DNA from: Gaeumannomyces sp. JS-464
Lineage: Eukaryota > Ascomycota > Sordariomycetes > Magnaporthales > Magnaporthaceae
Direction: 5' to 3'
Assembly: GCA_002197995.1 (NCBI GenBank)
Contig: NGZR01000001.1
Location: forward strand, 6,262,001 to 6,326,000
Length of the DNA stretch: 64,000 nt
The notes under the pieces were generated by a model. It ran no database searches and was not told the origin of the DNA. It saw nothing but the letters and a program-made list of their open reading frames with translations. Made by a program: the position numbers and the translations under genes. Shown here piece after piece: positions 1 through 11,710 of this stretch. Within the stretch, counting starts at the first letter, position 1. Each line of letters opens with the position of its first letter.

Positions 1-484
1 CGGCCCCGGGCGTCGATTCCCTAACGGTTAAGCTACTTACAGCGGCGTGGCCGGCAATAGGGGAATACGTTAGGGCCCTTTTCGAGGCTTGCCTTAGGGC
101 CGGGCACCACCCAGCCCCTTTCCGCACAGCGGAAGTGGTTATGCTAAAAAAGCCGAATAAAACGGATTTAACGGACCCAAAATCCTACCGCCCGATAGCT
201 TTACTCCCGTGCTTAGGGAAAGGGCTGGAGCGGCTGGTGGCTTCGCGGATGGCATCCCTCGCATTACAACACGGGCTTATAGCCCCGCAACACGCCGGGG
301 CTACCCCGAAAAAGGCCGCCATCGATTTAACGGCATGCGTGGCCCACGAGGTGGAACGGGCCTTCCAAAAGCATAAAACGGCCGCCCTCGTTACCATGGA
401 TGTACAAGGGGCTTTCGACGCCGTACTTCGCCGGAGGCTCCTTTAAAGGCTTTTAAACCAAGGCTGGGATCCAACGTTAGTACG

Positions 485-1207
485 ATGGGTATTATTTTTG
501 CAGGAAACAGGGTGGTTAAAGTGCGTTTGGAGGACGCCACGGCACCCCCTTTTTCCCCGGACTGCGGGCTACCCCAAGGGTTACCGGCGTTACCGGTCCT
601 ATTTATGCTTTATATGGCCGAAATCCTACCCAAAGCAAAAGCGATTAGGTACGGATACGCGGACGATATAGGCATTTGCGTAACGGGTAGCACTCCGGAG
701 GAGTGCTCCCGTAAAGCAGGGGCTACGGTTACGGAAATCCTACGTTGGGGCAGGGCTAATAAGGTTGCTTTCGACCCGGGGAAGTGCGAGCTTATGCATT
801 TTTCCAAACGGAGAAATCCCACAACCCCAGCGGTTACGGCGGAGGGCCTTACCATACAACAAGCTACAGGAGCTTTACGGTGGTTAGGGGTCCTTTTCGA
901 CCAAAGGCTTAATTTTAAAGCCCACGTGGAAAACAGGGCTGCAAAAGCCCAAAGCGTTGCCAACCACCTCCGAAGGCTTACGAATTCGATAGGGGGGGCA
1001 CATTCGGTTTACAAAGCCGTCACAACGGTTATAATCCCTACGGCTTTATACGGGGCCGAGGTATGGTATAGGGATAAAACTAAACCACACCCGTACAAGC
1101 CGGCACAACAGCAAATTATCCGCCAAGGCCATTTAATCGATCGGGTCGATAAAGCCTTAACCGCGTCCCTTAAGCAGTGGTCCCAGCTTGGAAAACCACA
1201 CCGATAA
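485..1207 (+). pseudogene. Reverse transcriptase fragment of the LINE
   Basis: This is an open frame of 240 residues inside the LINE. It covers RT motifs B to E, with GLPQGLPALPVLF (motif B) at residues 28-40 and YADD (motif C) at 58-61. The upstream motif A piece lies in a different frame (135-446), so the polymerase is split by a TAA stop and a frame change. The codon bias is unlike the neighbouring host genes, with many TTA and CTA codons. No functional product is expected. Confidence 0.85.
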
Positions 1208-1459
1208 ACGCATTGCATTACGAATCCGGCATCCCAGGCGCCCAGGCGCTTTTGGAACAAGCCCGCCTCCGTTTTGCGGCCCGTATAAATACGGTTCCGG
1301 AAAAACACCCCCTGGCCGCAGCGGCCAAGCCGGCCCTTAACGCCCGAGGGCCTAGGGCAGGCTTACCCGGCAGCTTGCAACCTCCTTGCAAAGGACGGCC
1401 GGACTTTTCCGGCTTGCACCCGCCCGGCCTACCTCCCTTATAAATATACGGGGCTTACG

Positions 1460-2231
1460 GTGGCCATACAAGAAAAGCAAGCAGCCGCTAAAGCATTTAC
1501 GGCGTGGCTTTGCACCCTCCCACCCACCGACGTTATAATATATAGCGACGGGTCCAAAGCAGAGAACGGAGCAGTTGGATACGGCTGGGTAATATACCAA
1601 GCCGGCCAACGCAAACTTTCCGGGCACGGCCGGCTGGCGCATCCCGCGGAAGTATTCGACGGCGAGGCGGAAGGGGCCCGGATGGGCCTCCGTAAAGCCG
1701 TTTGGAGCTTCCGCAATTGCACTTTCCACTTGTGCCTCGATAACACCTCGGCGGCCAACGGCTGTTTAAGCACGGCCCCTGATAGTTCAAAGGGCCTTTA
1801 AAGAAATCCATTGCCTTATGGATAAACACCAGGTATACGTACGCTGGTCCCCGGGCCATATGGGAATCCCCGGAAACGAAAAGGCAAACGCCGAAGCAAA
1901 GTTGGGATCGGCCCTGCCAATACCCCAACATTTTAAACCAACGGTGGCCGGAGTAAAGGCTTTAGCCCGGAAAACGGCCCGGGACGCCCGGAACGCATGG
2001 TTTAAGGACAACTTTCCGGATCGGTATAAGGCTATAGGCCTCCCGCCGGCACCACAACATACGCCCGAAGCGTTGCAGCTGCACCGGAGGGTACTGCAAC
2101 GGCTAATAGCCGCACGCACCGGTCACGGGGATTTCGACTGGTACCACCGAAAGTTCCAGCACGAAACGATAACCCGTGCCGCTGCGGAAAAACAAATCCC
2201 CTTCCCACCCTGTATTTTGCAGGTTGGCTAA
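1460..2231 (+). pseudogene. RNase H domain fragment of the LINE
   Basis: Two overlapping frames (1460-1801 and 1818-2231) together cover an RNase H domain: SDGS, then DGEAEGARMGL, then CLDNTSA, then the SPGH...GNEKA stretch. The last acidic position, normally Asp in GNEKAD, reads Asn here (AAC), consistent with a G-to-A transition. A stop (TAA, 1799-1801) and a frame change separate the halves. After RNase H the sequence degenerates. A cysteine/histidine knuckle expected at this LINE C-terminus is only vaguely recognisable around 2170-2240. Confidence 0.8.
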
Positions 2232-2808
2232 AACGGCAGAAAATAAATGGCCTATAGCGGACCCCTCCCCGGCTTCCGACAGGCCCGGATATTGGAAACG
2301 GCTACTTCAAAAGCCTTTCCTTTTTGCTTCGTTCGCCGAAGCTACCAATTATTACACTATCGCTGGACGATAACAACAGGGCCTAAAAAGCCCGCATACA
2401 TCCTTTTCCTTGTTCTCCTACACCTTTTACCTTTTTCCTTTGTACCACCAGGACTAACAGTAGGCTCGTTGGTCCCCCGCACCTCCGGCCGGGCCCTGGG
2501 GGTCCCGAGGACCTTCCAGCCTAAAACCCGGCCCCACCCCTTTACCGGCATACTCGGGCCGAACGCACTACTACCACCCGCAGCGCTTACAACGCCTGGC
2601 GTATATATATACGCCCTACCGCCGATTGCCCGCTTCACTAACAAGGAGCGCTGGAACGCGGCCCGACCTTCGTGTGCCTTCGGGTTTAATTCTGCTAGCC
2701 GCCGGATAGCAACATGTAGCCTAATGTTTAGCTTAGGTAGCGCTAGCACGTCATATGCCCCTTGGGGGCAGGGACTGGTAGATCCCGACTTACTGACGTT
2801 AAATATAC

Positions 2809-2833
2809 TCACTCACTCACTCACTCACTCATT
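2809..2833 (+). repeat. (TCAC)n simple repeat, LINE 3' tail
   Basis: About six units of a four-base TCAC/CTCA repeat directly follow the LINE 3' region. I read this as the retrotransposon tail. It could instead be an independent microsatellite. Confidence 0.75.
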
Positions 2834-4084
2834 CTCCGCTGTCTCGTCGCCGTCGAACAGGCTGACGTTTGTTGGGCGCATGGAGCATATGTCAACCATC
2901 ACGGCGTCTCATTTGTGACTGGGGCAGCAGGGAAACGGGCGGCATTGGCGAGGTTTCTTGAAGATGGAAATCACCGCACGCGGCTCGCCAACCCTCTATT
3001 ACTAGCTTTCGGCAGGGCAAAGCGTAGGCGTGAAAATGAGAGAGCTGTTTTCTTGAATAGCGTACAACCAGGAGCCTGGCATTCCCCGAGGGGACCAGCG
3101 CAAAGAGACGGGCGTGACGACGGCCCCCGAGTGTCGATCATCGGTTCCCTATGAGGAGAGACGCAGCAAATGGCGAGCGGATGCACTGCGCGCACGCCTT
3201 AGCCAGCGGTAAGGCTTTCTCACACTGCTGGCCGGGCTGGATGTGTTCGTGTGGGGGGTTGGTATCTGCCGGCGGTGCCAGACCCAGTGATGATGCTAGC
3301 AGAACCGGGATTCTTTCGGGAGGCGTGTCCTACTACGGCTCACCGGATGCGGTGCTGGGCGAACACCATCCAATAAGCCTGGCTATCTTCTCATCGCCCA
3401 TCCGCTCGGTCAGACAGTCTTGCAATGCCGGCTTCCCGATGGAGCAGGGTTTCAGGACTGGATGCTTCTCGCTGGGGGGACTGGGTGTGTGCTTCGCGCG
3501 TGGGGTTGATGGCGTAATTGGAGCCGGCCGTGTCGCGGGCGCGGCGCTAGGAGCTGGACAGGGTGCCGTTCGAGGCGCATCACGACGGGTGTGCAGTGGA
3601 CGGCCTTGGGTGTGATATGCGGTGGTGAGATGGAGTGCGAGGCGGCGGTGCGGAGCCCAAATGGAGGTGGATGACACCATGGTCGTCGGGGATGTCGAAA
3701 TGGCGGAGACGGTGCTTGCATGGTGCAATATTACATCCCCACCTCGGGGCTTGCTGGACCTCGCTGCTCGAGCACGTCCAGTCCGGGCAGACGTCTTGTG
3801 GTCTACCGCCTACTCTGGCTTTATCTACACAAACTTGCGACGTTGATGTCGCCGGAGGCATTAGCTTCTTCTCCATCTTAGGGCTTGTTGACCGCGCAAG
3901 CCGAGGAGGATCCATGCGGTGTACGGAAATCACGGCTGCGTGTGTCCTCATGTGCTCGCAGGAAGGGAGTCGAGGACGGGTCCGAACGCGCTCGGTGTCC
4001 TTGGTTACAATAAGGTTGGGCCAGTCTTCGTTGATGATGGGTTGGTTGGCCATGTTCCGCACACCCAGAACTCGCAAAACATAA
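2834..4084. other. Intergenic, no recognised gene
   Basis: This stretch lies between the LINE tail and the dioxygenase pseudogene. Open frames occur on both strands, but none shows a recognisable domain or a plausible splice pattern. It may hold upstream sequence of the broken dioxygenase. Confidence 0.5.
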
Positions 4085-5471
4085 AGAATCTTGGCCTCAG
4101 GCCCCTTGCACCTCCCGACACTGCCGTGGCCCCGTCTGCTGTCGATACCCGGGCTGAGGTGCCGATCGGCAAAAAGCCCACAGCGCACAGGGAGCCACTC
4201 AAGACTACCGGCGTTCTTGACGCATACGAACACTTCGACGTCACTCCCACCATTGGCCGCGAGTTTCCCAATGCCAAGATCGTCGACCTCCTCAATGCTC
4301 CGAACTCTGACGAGCTCCTGCGGGACCTGGCCATCACCAGTACGGAAACCCCATGACTAGCTACCTCGTCCTCCTGCCCATGCGCCTCTCTTAACGCACC
4401 TAACTGACACTCTTGCTCGGTCTTGAATGCGGCGTGGTCTTCTTTCGCGCGCAGGATGACCTGAGCGACGACCTGCGGAGGAAGCTGATACTTCGTCTTG
4501 GCGAGCTGACCAGACGCCCGGCCACATCCGGCCTGCACATACACCCTGTGCTCGACTCGGAGCGAGAAGTAGACGGTGGTAATGACCTCGGCATCAGCAC
4601 CATCAGCTCACTCGGGCGGGAGAAGTACTACAAAGGCGTCAAGACGGAGGCCGATGGCCTGAGCACTAAGATGCAATACAAATCCCAGTGGCGCAGCGAC
4701 ATCGCATTCGAGCCTGTTCCTGCCGACTACAGTTCGATGAGGCTGGTGCAGCTGCCCAGGACCGGCGGTGGTGAGGAGATAGATACCGGAGACGAAGCAC
4801 GTCAACATACTGTGGCGTGCAATCACTGACAAGCCCTTCACAACAGACACTCTATGGGCATCCGGCTACGAGATCTACGACCGCATCTCGGGGCCCTACC
4901 AGGCCTTCCCCGAGACGCTGACCGCCACGTTCGAATAGCCCTTCTTCCTCGCGGCAGCAAAGCACACGGGTTCAAGCTCTACGAGAAGCCGCGAGGTCTC
5001 CGGAGAACATCGGCTCGGCGCTCAAGGCGGTCCGCTCTCTCGTGCGGACGAACCCCATGACGGGATGGAAGAGCGTCTTCCCAGTCGGCGCATGTCAAGC
5101 ACATCAAACGGGGTGACGAGCGAGGAGAGCAAGAGTCTTCTCGGCTGGTTCTTGCAGCTCCTGCAGCAGAACCACGGCCTGCAGGTCTGGTTTAAGTGGC
5201 AGAGCCCGAACGATATTGGTGGGTTGATGCCATTCCCCCCTTTTGGCGGCGGCGCCTTGGATGTTGAGAGGAGGCATGTGCTGACAACGCCCCCTGCGAC
5301 ATGTCAGCTATCTGGGACAATCGGAGCGTGTTCCACACGGCGACACTGGATTACGATGGCAGGGAGATCGCTTCGGGAACCGGGTTGTTGGGCTTGGCGA
5401 AAGCCATACCTGGATCCTCAAGCGGGTCGCGGCGTGTCGCGTTGGCCGAGAGAAAGGATGGGAGAATCTAA
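4085..5471 (+). pseudogene. TauD/TfdA-family alpha-ketoglutarate-dependent dioxygenase, broken
   Basis: Conserved blocks of a fungal taurine-dioxygenase-like enzyme run in order: HFDVTPTIGREFPNAKI (about 4230), VVFFRAQDDL (4434), TSGLHIHPVLDSERE (4527), DIAFEPVPADY, WASGYEIYDR (4857), LLGWFLQLLQQNHGLQ (5140) and the distal-His block WDNRSVFHTATLDYD (5312-5356). Three introns can be inferred: 4340-4419, whose acceptor now reads CG, 4771-4846, and one ending about 5308. Damage includes an in-frame TAG (4936-4938, from a probable CAG), several frameshifts, and loss of the first iron ligand. The H-x-D motif reads W-R-S-D, with R encoded at 4692-4694. The family oxidises sulfonates or related acids using Fe(II) and 2-oxoglutarate. 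No activity is expected here. Confidence 0.85.
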
Positions 5472-6488
5472 GGGGGTATCGGATTGGATAGATAAACACG
5501 CAGGCCTAGGCGGGCATCGGATAGGATAAATGGAAGTACAATTTTAAACAAAATCGGACGACAAGCTTTGGATAGCTTAAACGCCTCACGGAATGCGATG
5601 CCACCTCACCACTAAAGAAACACCATATCCACCATCCAAATCGCCAACGGGATGTTCCGTTTATGCCCTCCATTTCAGGATAACCCACCGGAAAAGCCTA
5701 AATGGATGGACTGGGGGATGACGCTACCGTTGGGATTTGAAAAGGTTTTAATGGATGGTGCTAGCGATAAAAAAATTCGGAAATCCCAGGAAACCTGGAT
5801 ATACCTATGGGTGATTTTAAATTTAAAATAACTTATTTTTTAACCTTTATGTTTCCCATTTAAAAAAGGAAGCTGTTTCCCCCATAGCCTGGGAAACCTA
5901 TCTTTTTGCCAATTTCATTTGCCACATATTACTTGCCAGCTTTTCTGGCGCTGTGAAAGGTGACCAATTTGCTGGAGCTCCTGTGGAGCTCGACTCATTT
6001 GATAGTTTGTGGCTGACCTAAAGAAGGGGCTAACGGGGCTTAACCTGCCAATTGTGCCAGTTTAGCCAAATGGGATTTGCAAGGCCATTTCAGGGAGGCC
6101 GCCCAACTAAGCGTGAAACATGGCTCGATTTGGTGGCGCTTCCAGCCGCACCCGGCGTGCCGATAGTGCGCAGGGGATGCGGGGGCTTAAAAGGCGTGAT
6201 TTGGCGCGGCAAACGTGCTACCTGGAGGTAGGCGGGCCGGCAACGCGTGTAAGGTCGGACGGACACAGGGGAAGCACTGCAGACGCGTAACCTCGAGCTC
6301 GGCGAGGAGGGCTCCTAGGAATAGGGCTAGGGACAAGGAGAGGGGCACTCGTTCATTAGCTGCACCCCGCCCACGTCCTCTGCTGAGAGTAATAAAAATT
6401 TTGCAACATCTTTTCCTCAGACGCTCAACTTCTTCTCGACACCGGTTGCACTCCTTGGTTTTGGCAAACTTGTAAAACCAAGACAGCC
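5472..6488. other. AT-rich intergenic stretch and 5' leader of the DUF4139 gene
   Basis: The part from 5560 to 5950 is AT-rich and contains a repeat copy listed separately. The part from about 6200 to 6488 probably holds the promoter and 5' UTR of the next gene. A CT-rich run ending in TTTTCCTCAG at 6411-6420 could be a leader-intron acceptor. No coding gene is seen. Confidence 0.5.
5806..5925 (+). repeat. Dispersed repeat, copy A (inverted relative to 13204-13324)
   Basis: The plus strand shares ordered blocks with the reverse complement of 13204-13324: CCTATGGGT, ATTTTAA, TATGTTTCC, AGGAAGCT, CATAG, TGGGAAA and CTTTTT. By eye about 70% of positions match over about 120 bases. The family is not identified. 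It may be a remnant of an AT-rich transposable element. Confidence 0.65.
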
Positions 6489-9006
6489 ATGGAGACGATC
6501 CACAAGCAAGAGTATCGCGTGCGCGATCTGCCTACCCGCTCCGTTACCCTCTTCCCGACGCGAGCGCAGGTGGTTCGAGACATCAAGAATGTCTCTCTGA
6601 AGGTAAATATCCTCTTGGCCAAGATGGCGCACCCGTCTTCCATCACATGTAAGAGAACGCAACTAACAACGCAGCCTAGCCCGGCGCGAATCAACTCACG
6701 ATTGTTGGGTTCTCTCCCACTGTCGAGGATGAGAGCATCAAGGTTGAGGGCAGCGGCTCGGCGATGATCACGGATATTGCCATTGAGCTGCTCCCCAACC
6801 GTGACATCTTTGAGGAGATCTACCCTTCGGATGATGAAGACTCGGAGGATGACGATGATAGCGAGGACGACGCCGAGGACAGGGACAATGGAGAGAACCT
6901 GACCCTGACCGCCGTGCGGTACAGGCTGAACGCTCTCCGTGACGAGCTGATGCGCACCAACGCGAGCATCGCCAGTGCCGACGAGCGTCTGAGGATCCTG
7001 GACGCCCACTACAAGCTGCTAAACCCCAAGCACGGCGTCGATATTATCGAGGCCCTTGCGCAGTACAAGGCGGAGAGGGAGAGGATCTCCCAGGACCAGG
7101 TTGTCGGGTCCATCAACGTCAGGGACCTGGAGGAGAAGATCCAGCGTCAAGTCCAAGAGGAGAACAAGCAGCTCAGGCGCGAGCAGAAAGACCGTCGCAA
7201 GCACGAGAAGACCAAGGAGAAGGTGCAGAAGCTCAAGCGCAAGGAGCTGGCTAAGAAGCAGCGCCGGCGCGAGGAGGTGCTTAGGGAGAAGCAGCGCGTG
7301 CGTGAGGAGCGCGAGTCCTTCTGGCCGCGCCAGACCTATACCGTCCGCATCTCGCTCGAGGCTGGCAACTTCAACTTGACGCCGATGGCCTCCAGGCGCA
7401 ACTCTACCTCGACCGAAATTGCGCCCGCCGAAGTTGCGTGCGGCGAGGAGCCCTCGATCAAGTCTGAGAAGGGCGCTACCGCCTCCATCCCGCAGACCTG
7501 CGACGTCTCCATCTCTTACGTGACCTCGGCCGCCTGTTGGGCTCCTTCGTACGACCTCGCTCTCTCGACGATCAACAACACGGGCATGCTCTGCTTCGAC
7601 GCGCAGCTCACCAACAAGACTTCAGAGACCTGGGCCGGCTGCAAGATCATCCTGTCGACAAGCCAGGCGACCTTCTCGGGCATCAAAGACACCATCCCCG
7701 TCTTGCAGCCCTGGCGTGTCAAGCTGGCCCCCAGGGGAGGTCAGGCCTGGGACGATATTGTCGACTCTCGAGAGGTAAGTGTCCTCCGCACGAGTCCCCG
7801 GATCATCATCGTGGCATTTCTAACCCATGCTTGCAGGAGCGCATCGAGACCGATCTCTGGCGCGGCCAGCAGAACCTGGCGATACAGCAGGCCAAGCCTC
7901 GGGCCGAGCTCTTTGGAGTCGGCAACATCAGGATCCCGGATAAGATTCAAGCCATGCCCGAGCCCGTCCCGACGTGTTCGGACACGAAGGAGAGTATGGC
8001 GTATTCTCGCATCCAGCAGAGTCTCATGCGGCCTGGCGGGGCTGGAGGTAGCAGCCTTCGCAAGTCGGCCGCTCCAAATCCCGCAGCGCCCACGGCGGTC
8101 TCATGCGCTCGGCTAGCAACATGAAGCGTGCTGCGTTGGCACCCATGGGCCAGCCTGCGGGCGCCGACGAGTCCGCCGAGTCCGAGCTGGACGAAGACGG
8201 AGCCACGATCCTCCCAGAGCAGGCCCCAGAGCTCGCGTTCCAGGAGTCCCTGTTCCAGGAGACCGGTCTCTCCGAGACGTACGACCTGCCCGGCCTCAAG
8301 ACGCTGGCGCCCGGGCGCACGGCGTCGAAGCAGCGCGTCGTCCGCGTCGCCTTCTCGTCGCTCGCCTTCTCGCACACCGTCGTGGCCAAGTACAAGCCCG
8401 TGGCTTTCCTCAAGGTCAGGGTGCAGAACCGCAGCAAGCTGACGCTGCTCAAGGGCCCCCGTGGGCCTGACGCTGGGACGGCAGCTTCATGGGCCGCTCC
8501 AAGCTCCCGCGCTGCTCGTCGGGGGACTTCTTCACCATGAGCCTCGGCGTCGACCCGGCCATCAAGGTGGCGTACCCCAAGCCCGAGGTCAGCGCAGCAC
8601 GCAGGGCCTGTTTTCGCCAAGGAGGACACGCGGCCTACACCCGGACCATCACGCTCATGAACACGCGCGCGGGCGCCAACGCCCGCCCGGCCACGCTGGT
8701 CGTCTACGACCAGGCGCCCGTGAGCGAGGACGAGCGCCTGCGCGTCTACCTGCTCGAGCCGCACGGCCTGGCCGTCGGCGAGCCCGGCATCCCGGACGGT
8801 GTGCCGTACAAGGACCCGGCGGCGCAGGCCGACAAGAGGACGGCGGCAAGGGCGGCGGCGACAAGGGCTGGGGCAAGGCCGTGGCGACGCGCGGCAAGGA
8901 GAACATCGTCACCTGGGGACGTGACGCTGAACGCCGGCGCGGCGTCAAGCTCGGCCTCAAGTACACGGTCGGCTGGCCCGCCAACGAGCACGTTATGCAG
9001 TGCTAG
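6489..9006 (+). CDS. DUF4140/DUF4139 domain protein (mucoidy inhibitor A-like), frame broken
   Basis: The start is the ATG at 6489 in an AGCCATGG context. Exon 1 is 6489-6602. Exon 2 starts at 6680, and a second intron spans 7775-7836. The N-terminus (RSVTLFPTRAQVVRDIKNVS, then QLTIVGFSPTVEDESIKVEG) is the DUF4140 part. A charged coiled coil (about 6980-7310, Lys/Arg/Glu-rich) follows. The DUF4139 part begins near 7490 (ISYVTSAACWAPSYDLALS). Later blocks continue in changing frames: 8103-8458, 8459-8477, 8489-about 8605, 8640-8840 and about 8840-9003, ending near KLGLKYTVGWPANEH. I count at least six one-base shifts (near 8065, 8456-8460, 8475, 8611, 8632 and after 8840), with conserved sequence on both sides of each. 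Either sequencing indels or a recent pseudogene would explain this. The molecular function of the family is unknown. Confidence 0.85.
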
Positions 9007-9340
9007 ATGAGGCCGTCGCCCGGGCCGGCAGCAGCGGTGGCGGAGACGACGACGGGTGCGGCATCGTGGACGACTTCCAGCACGATGCCATCGTCGGCGC
9101 CGGCCTAGGCGGCGAGGGACATTGCTTCCAGCATTGGCAAGAACGGGAGGAACACGGGCCTCGAGGGCCACAAGGAGGGCAAGAAGTCGATCGCCAGCCT
9201 TGTTAGCAGCGGGGGTGGCAGTCGCAGGGGCACACTCTTAGGAGGATTTTCAAGCGCAAATCGCTCAGGGATCTTCTGGGTTAGAGATGGACGTGACCAC
9301 TCTGGATGGCTCAGCAGCCTCAGCATCGGGCCCATGCTCT

Positions 9341-9377
<37 letters not shown>

Positions 9378-11708
9378 GTTGGCTTCCATCGGGCTTATTG
9401 GGAAACGCAATGTTGTAGGATAGGTGGCTAGAGGGCTCAGGAGTGTTAAAGTATACCATGTAGTCAATCGAGAGTCGATGTAGGATAAAACGGGTCGTTC
9501 TACGCCGTGGGCTCTGGACGCGGATAGCAAAGTAGGGAAGCTATCGCAAGCCGGCGTATGTGGCGGTCCTCAACGCCGCATCCATGCGGAGTATGTCGCA
9601 TGTCTTTCCGACTGCGCGACGCTGGCGAGGGAGGCAGGCAATCGTGACGGCTAGGACAATGAGGTCGAGCAGGAGTACGCGGCGCTTGCGCGGGCACGTT
9701 GTCACCAAGCGTCTCACTTTTCGTGTGCCATGAAGGGGCTTGGATCTGAGGGAAGTCCCGTTGTCCTTGGGTGAATATGAGCAGGACTATGGCCTCCAGC
9801 CCTCACAATAAATCATGTAAATCGCCCATCTCTTTGCCAGCTCACTCAGGAGGGAATGCAGTAGGCCACGTTGTGGTATCGAACCATCTCCATCCTCCAG
9901 GGCGGAGCGGCTTGCGAACGAGTGCAGCCGTCTGCCCCATCCACATCAGAGCGGAGCGCCCTAGCCACCAAGATCGTCTCGTCGCCAGGTCGACGGGCGC
10001 CGCGGCCCCAACGAGCATACCATGGTCCGGCAACTCCGTGCCCAAGGGCCGACGTACGACGTGAATGTGTCTGTTCCTTTGTAGAAGAGTACAAATACTA
10101 GCTCCATCTGCAAGAGTAGCTAGCCTCGCTGCAGCTCAAGGCGGTCTTTCCGGCACGCTCCACAGCCCCCTGGTGCTGGGCCGGCGTGCTGGAGACCGTG
10201 GTCCAGCTGCCGACCTGCTGACCCTTTCCATGCCGCCTCCCCTTCCCTTCATCCTGCCCCTGACGAGGCACGGCCACTTCCTTCTCCGCGTCTAGCCACC
10301 GGGGCTAGGCACCTAGATGAATGTGTGTAGAGAGCCCCGATGCTCCGCCCTCGCGCCCCGCTCGTAGCAAGATCAGGCTAGCGGGGCGGCTCCGGCCTCA
10401 AAGCTTTATCTTGACATCCCCCCAGCCCAGCGACACCCGTGCGTCTGGCCAAGTCGGTGTCGGTGGCCCGGGATGGTTGGCCGGCTTGTTCGAAAGGCTT
10501 TCCTTCCCTCTCTTCCTCTTCTTCTCCCTCTTCGCAAACAAACTCGATCGTATCGCTGTCGCCGGCCCCAAGAGGCGTTCAAAGGATGGCCCCGGGTGGG
10601 AGAATGTGGATCCGGCACCTGTACGTATCCCAAAACGCGCATGGTTAGCTTTTGTTCGTCCTTGTCGTGGTGTCTGGCCCGTGGGTCCCCAGGTCATGGC
10701 AGTAACCACGGCTGCCAGCTCCAGGATGCTGTAATGATGGCTTCCAGGGTAATCTCTGGGAAGTTCGCTCCTATTTGGCTCTGTCTCCGGCTGCCGTCAC
10801 AGCGTCGCGCCGCCATGGACGGCCAACAGGAACGACGAAACCGCCGCCCTCCTGAGCACTGGGAACAGTGTTTTCCATAGCTTTGACCCCTTTTTCAGTA
10901 GGCCACCAGCACAGTTCTGCAGTACCACCTCCCCTGAAATCCGTGCCGGCGGCAGGAAAAGCATCTGCAAGAGGAGTATTGGGAAAGGAGGGAAAGGGGC
11001 AAACCGGCCGCGCCAGTGCGGGTGGTGTACTTTACGTGCCGCAGAGCCCCGACTCGGGCAGCCGGCTTGGTATCCCTCTTCTGCAGGGCGAGGGACCAAC
11101 CTACTGTCTCTAGTCCCCGGCAGCCCTGAAACAGTGCCTCCTGAAACTCTTGTTGCCGGAGCATAGATAGATGGGTGCTTGGGCTATGTTCTCTTGCATC
11201 GGGTGGTGTTGGAGCCGGGAGAAGGCTGAACGGAGGCCATCAATAGCCGAGACGAGGTGCGACACTGATGGTGATCCGGGCGTGTTCAAGGCAGAGTGGT
11301 CGACATTTTCCGATCAGGGGCTATGCTAGCTGGCTTGTTCTTGGTAGGAGGACGGGACTGGTCTATAATTACAGGACGCTGTGGCCGCCAGAGACTGTTA
11401 GCAAGGCGGAAGCTCTAAGGAAGACCAGAGAAAGGAGGGGATGCAAAGTGGAAAGCTTGGGGGCGCAGATCCAATTCCAGTCGCTGGTTCAAAACCACTG
11501 GACGTCTGGGAGCCATGGGAAAGAGTGTGAGAATACTGGGAGCGCGGTTACACACTAAGTACGGCATGCTAAGCTGCAGAGGATCGTGAGAGACTCAGAA
11601 GGGTTCCTGGATGCGGCAAAGAAGAGGAGATCGTTCTAGAGGCCGAGGAGCAAACTTGAATACAAGCAACAGGGCATCAAGCCAGGAGCAGTCGCAGGCC
11701 GAGAAGGT
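9007..11708. other. Gene-poor interval with a T34 tract
   Basis: No recognisable protein domain is present on either strand. Short open frames around 10321-10880 are not supported by homology that I can recognise or by codon pattern. A pure T run is listed separately. The right end abuts the first AT-rich DNA element. Confidence 0.5.
9342..9375. repeat. Poly-T tract, 34 bases
   Basis: This is an uninterrupted run of 34 T about 340 bases downstream of the DUF4139 gene. Read on the minus strand it is a poly-A run, so it could be the tail of a retroposed sequence. I could not define a body for one. Confidence 0.9.
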
Positions 11709-11710
11709 TA

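Larger units (their letters stand above)
1..2832 (+). mobile_element. Decayed non-LTR retrotransposon (LINE), 3' portion with RT and RNase H
   Basis: The frame entering at base 3 reads through RT motif A (VTMDVQGAFDAV, about 394-430) and stops at TAA 444-446. A second frame (485-1207) carries GLPQGLPALP and the catalytic YADD (656-667). RNase H follows in pieces: YSDGSKAENGAVGYGW near 1538 and RWSPGHMGIPGNEKANAEA from about 1842. A C-terminal RNase H downstream of RT is typical of I/Tad-type LINEs. The element ends in a (TCAC)n tail at about 2809-2832, the kind of simple repeat that terminates many fungal LINEs. The 5' part lies left of the window. Stops and frameshifts make it non-autonomous. 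The family name is not assigned. Confidence 0.9.

Noticed and set aside
2247..2918. 223-codon plus-strand frame after the RNase H
   Set aside because: It runs through the degenerate LINE 3' end and the TCAC tail. It is not a separate gene.
4340..4846. Frameshifts at two places in the dioxygenase pseudogene
   Set aside because: They are better explained as introns (4340-4419 and 4771-4846) because GT donors, branch-like sequences and protein continuity fit. Only the first acceptor appears mutated.
9860..9900. tRNA-like GGTTCGA-type words at several places
   Set aside because: No cloverleaf with a matching acceptor stem and B box could be formed around any of them.
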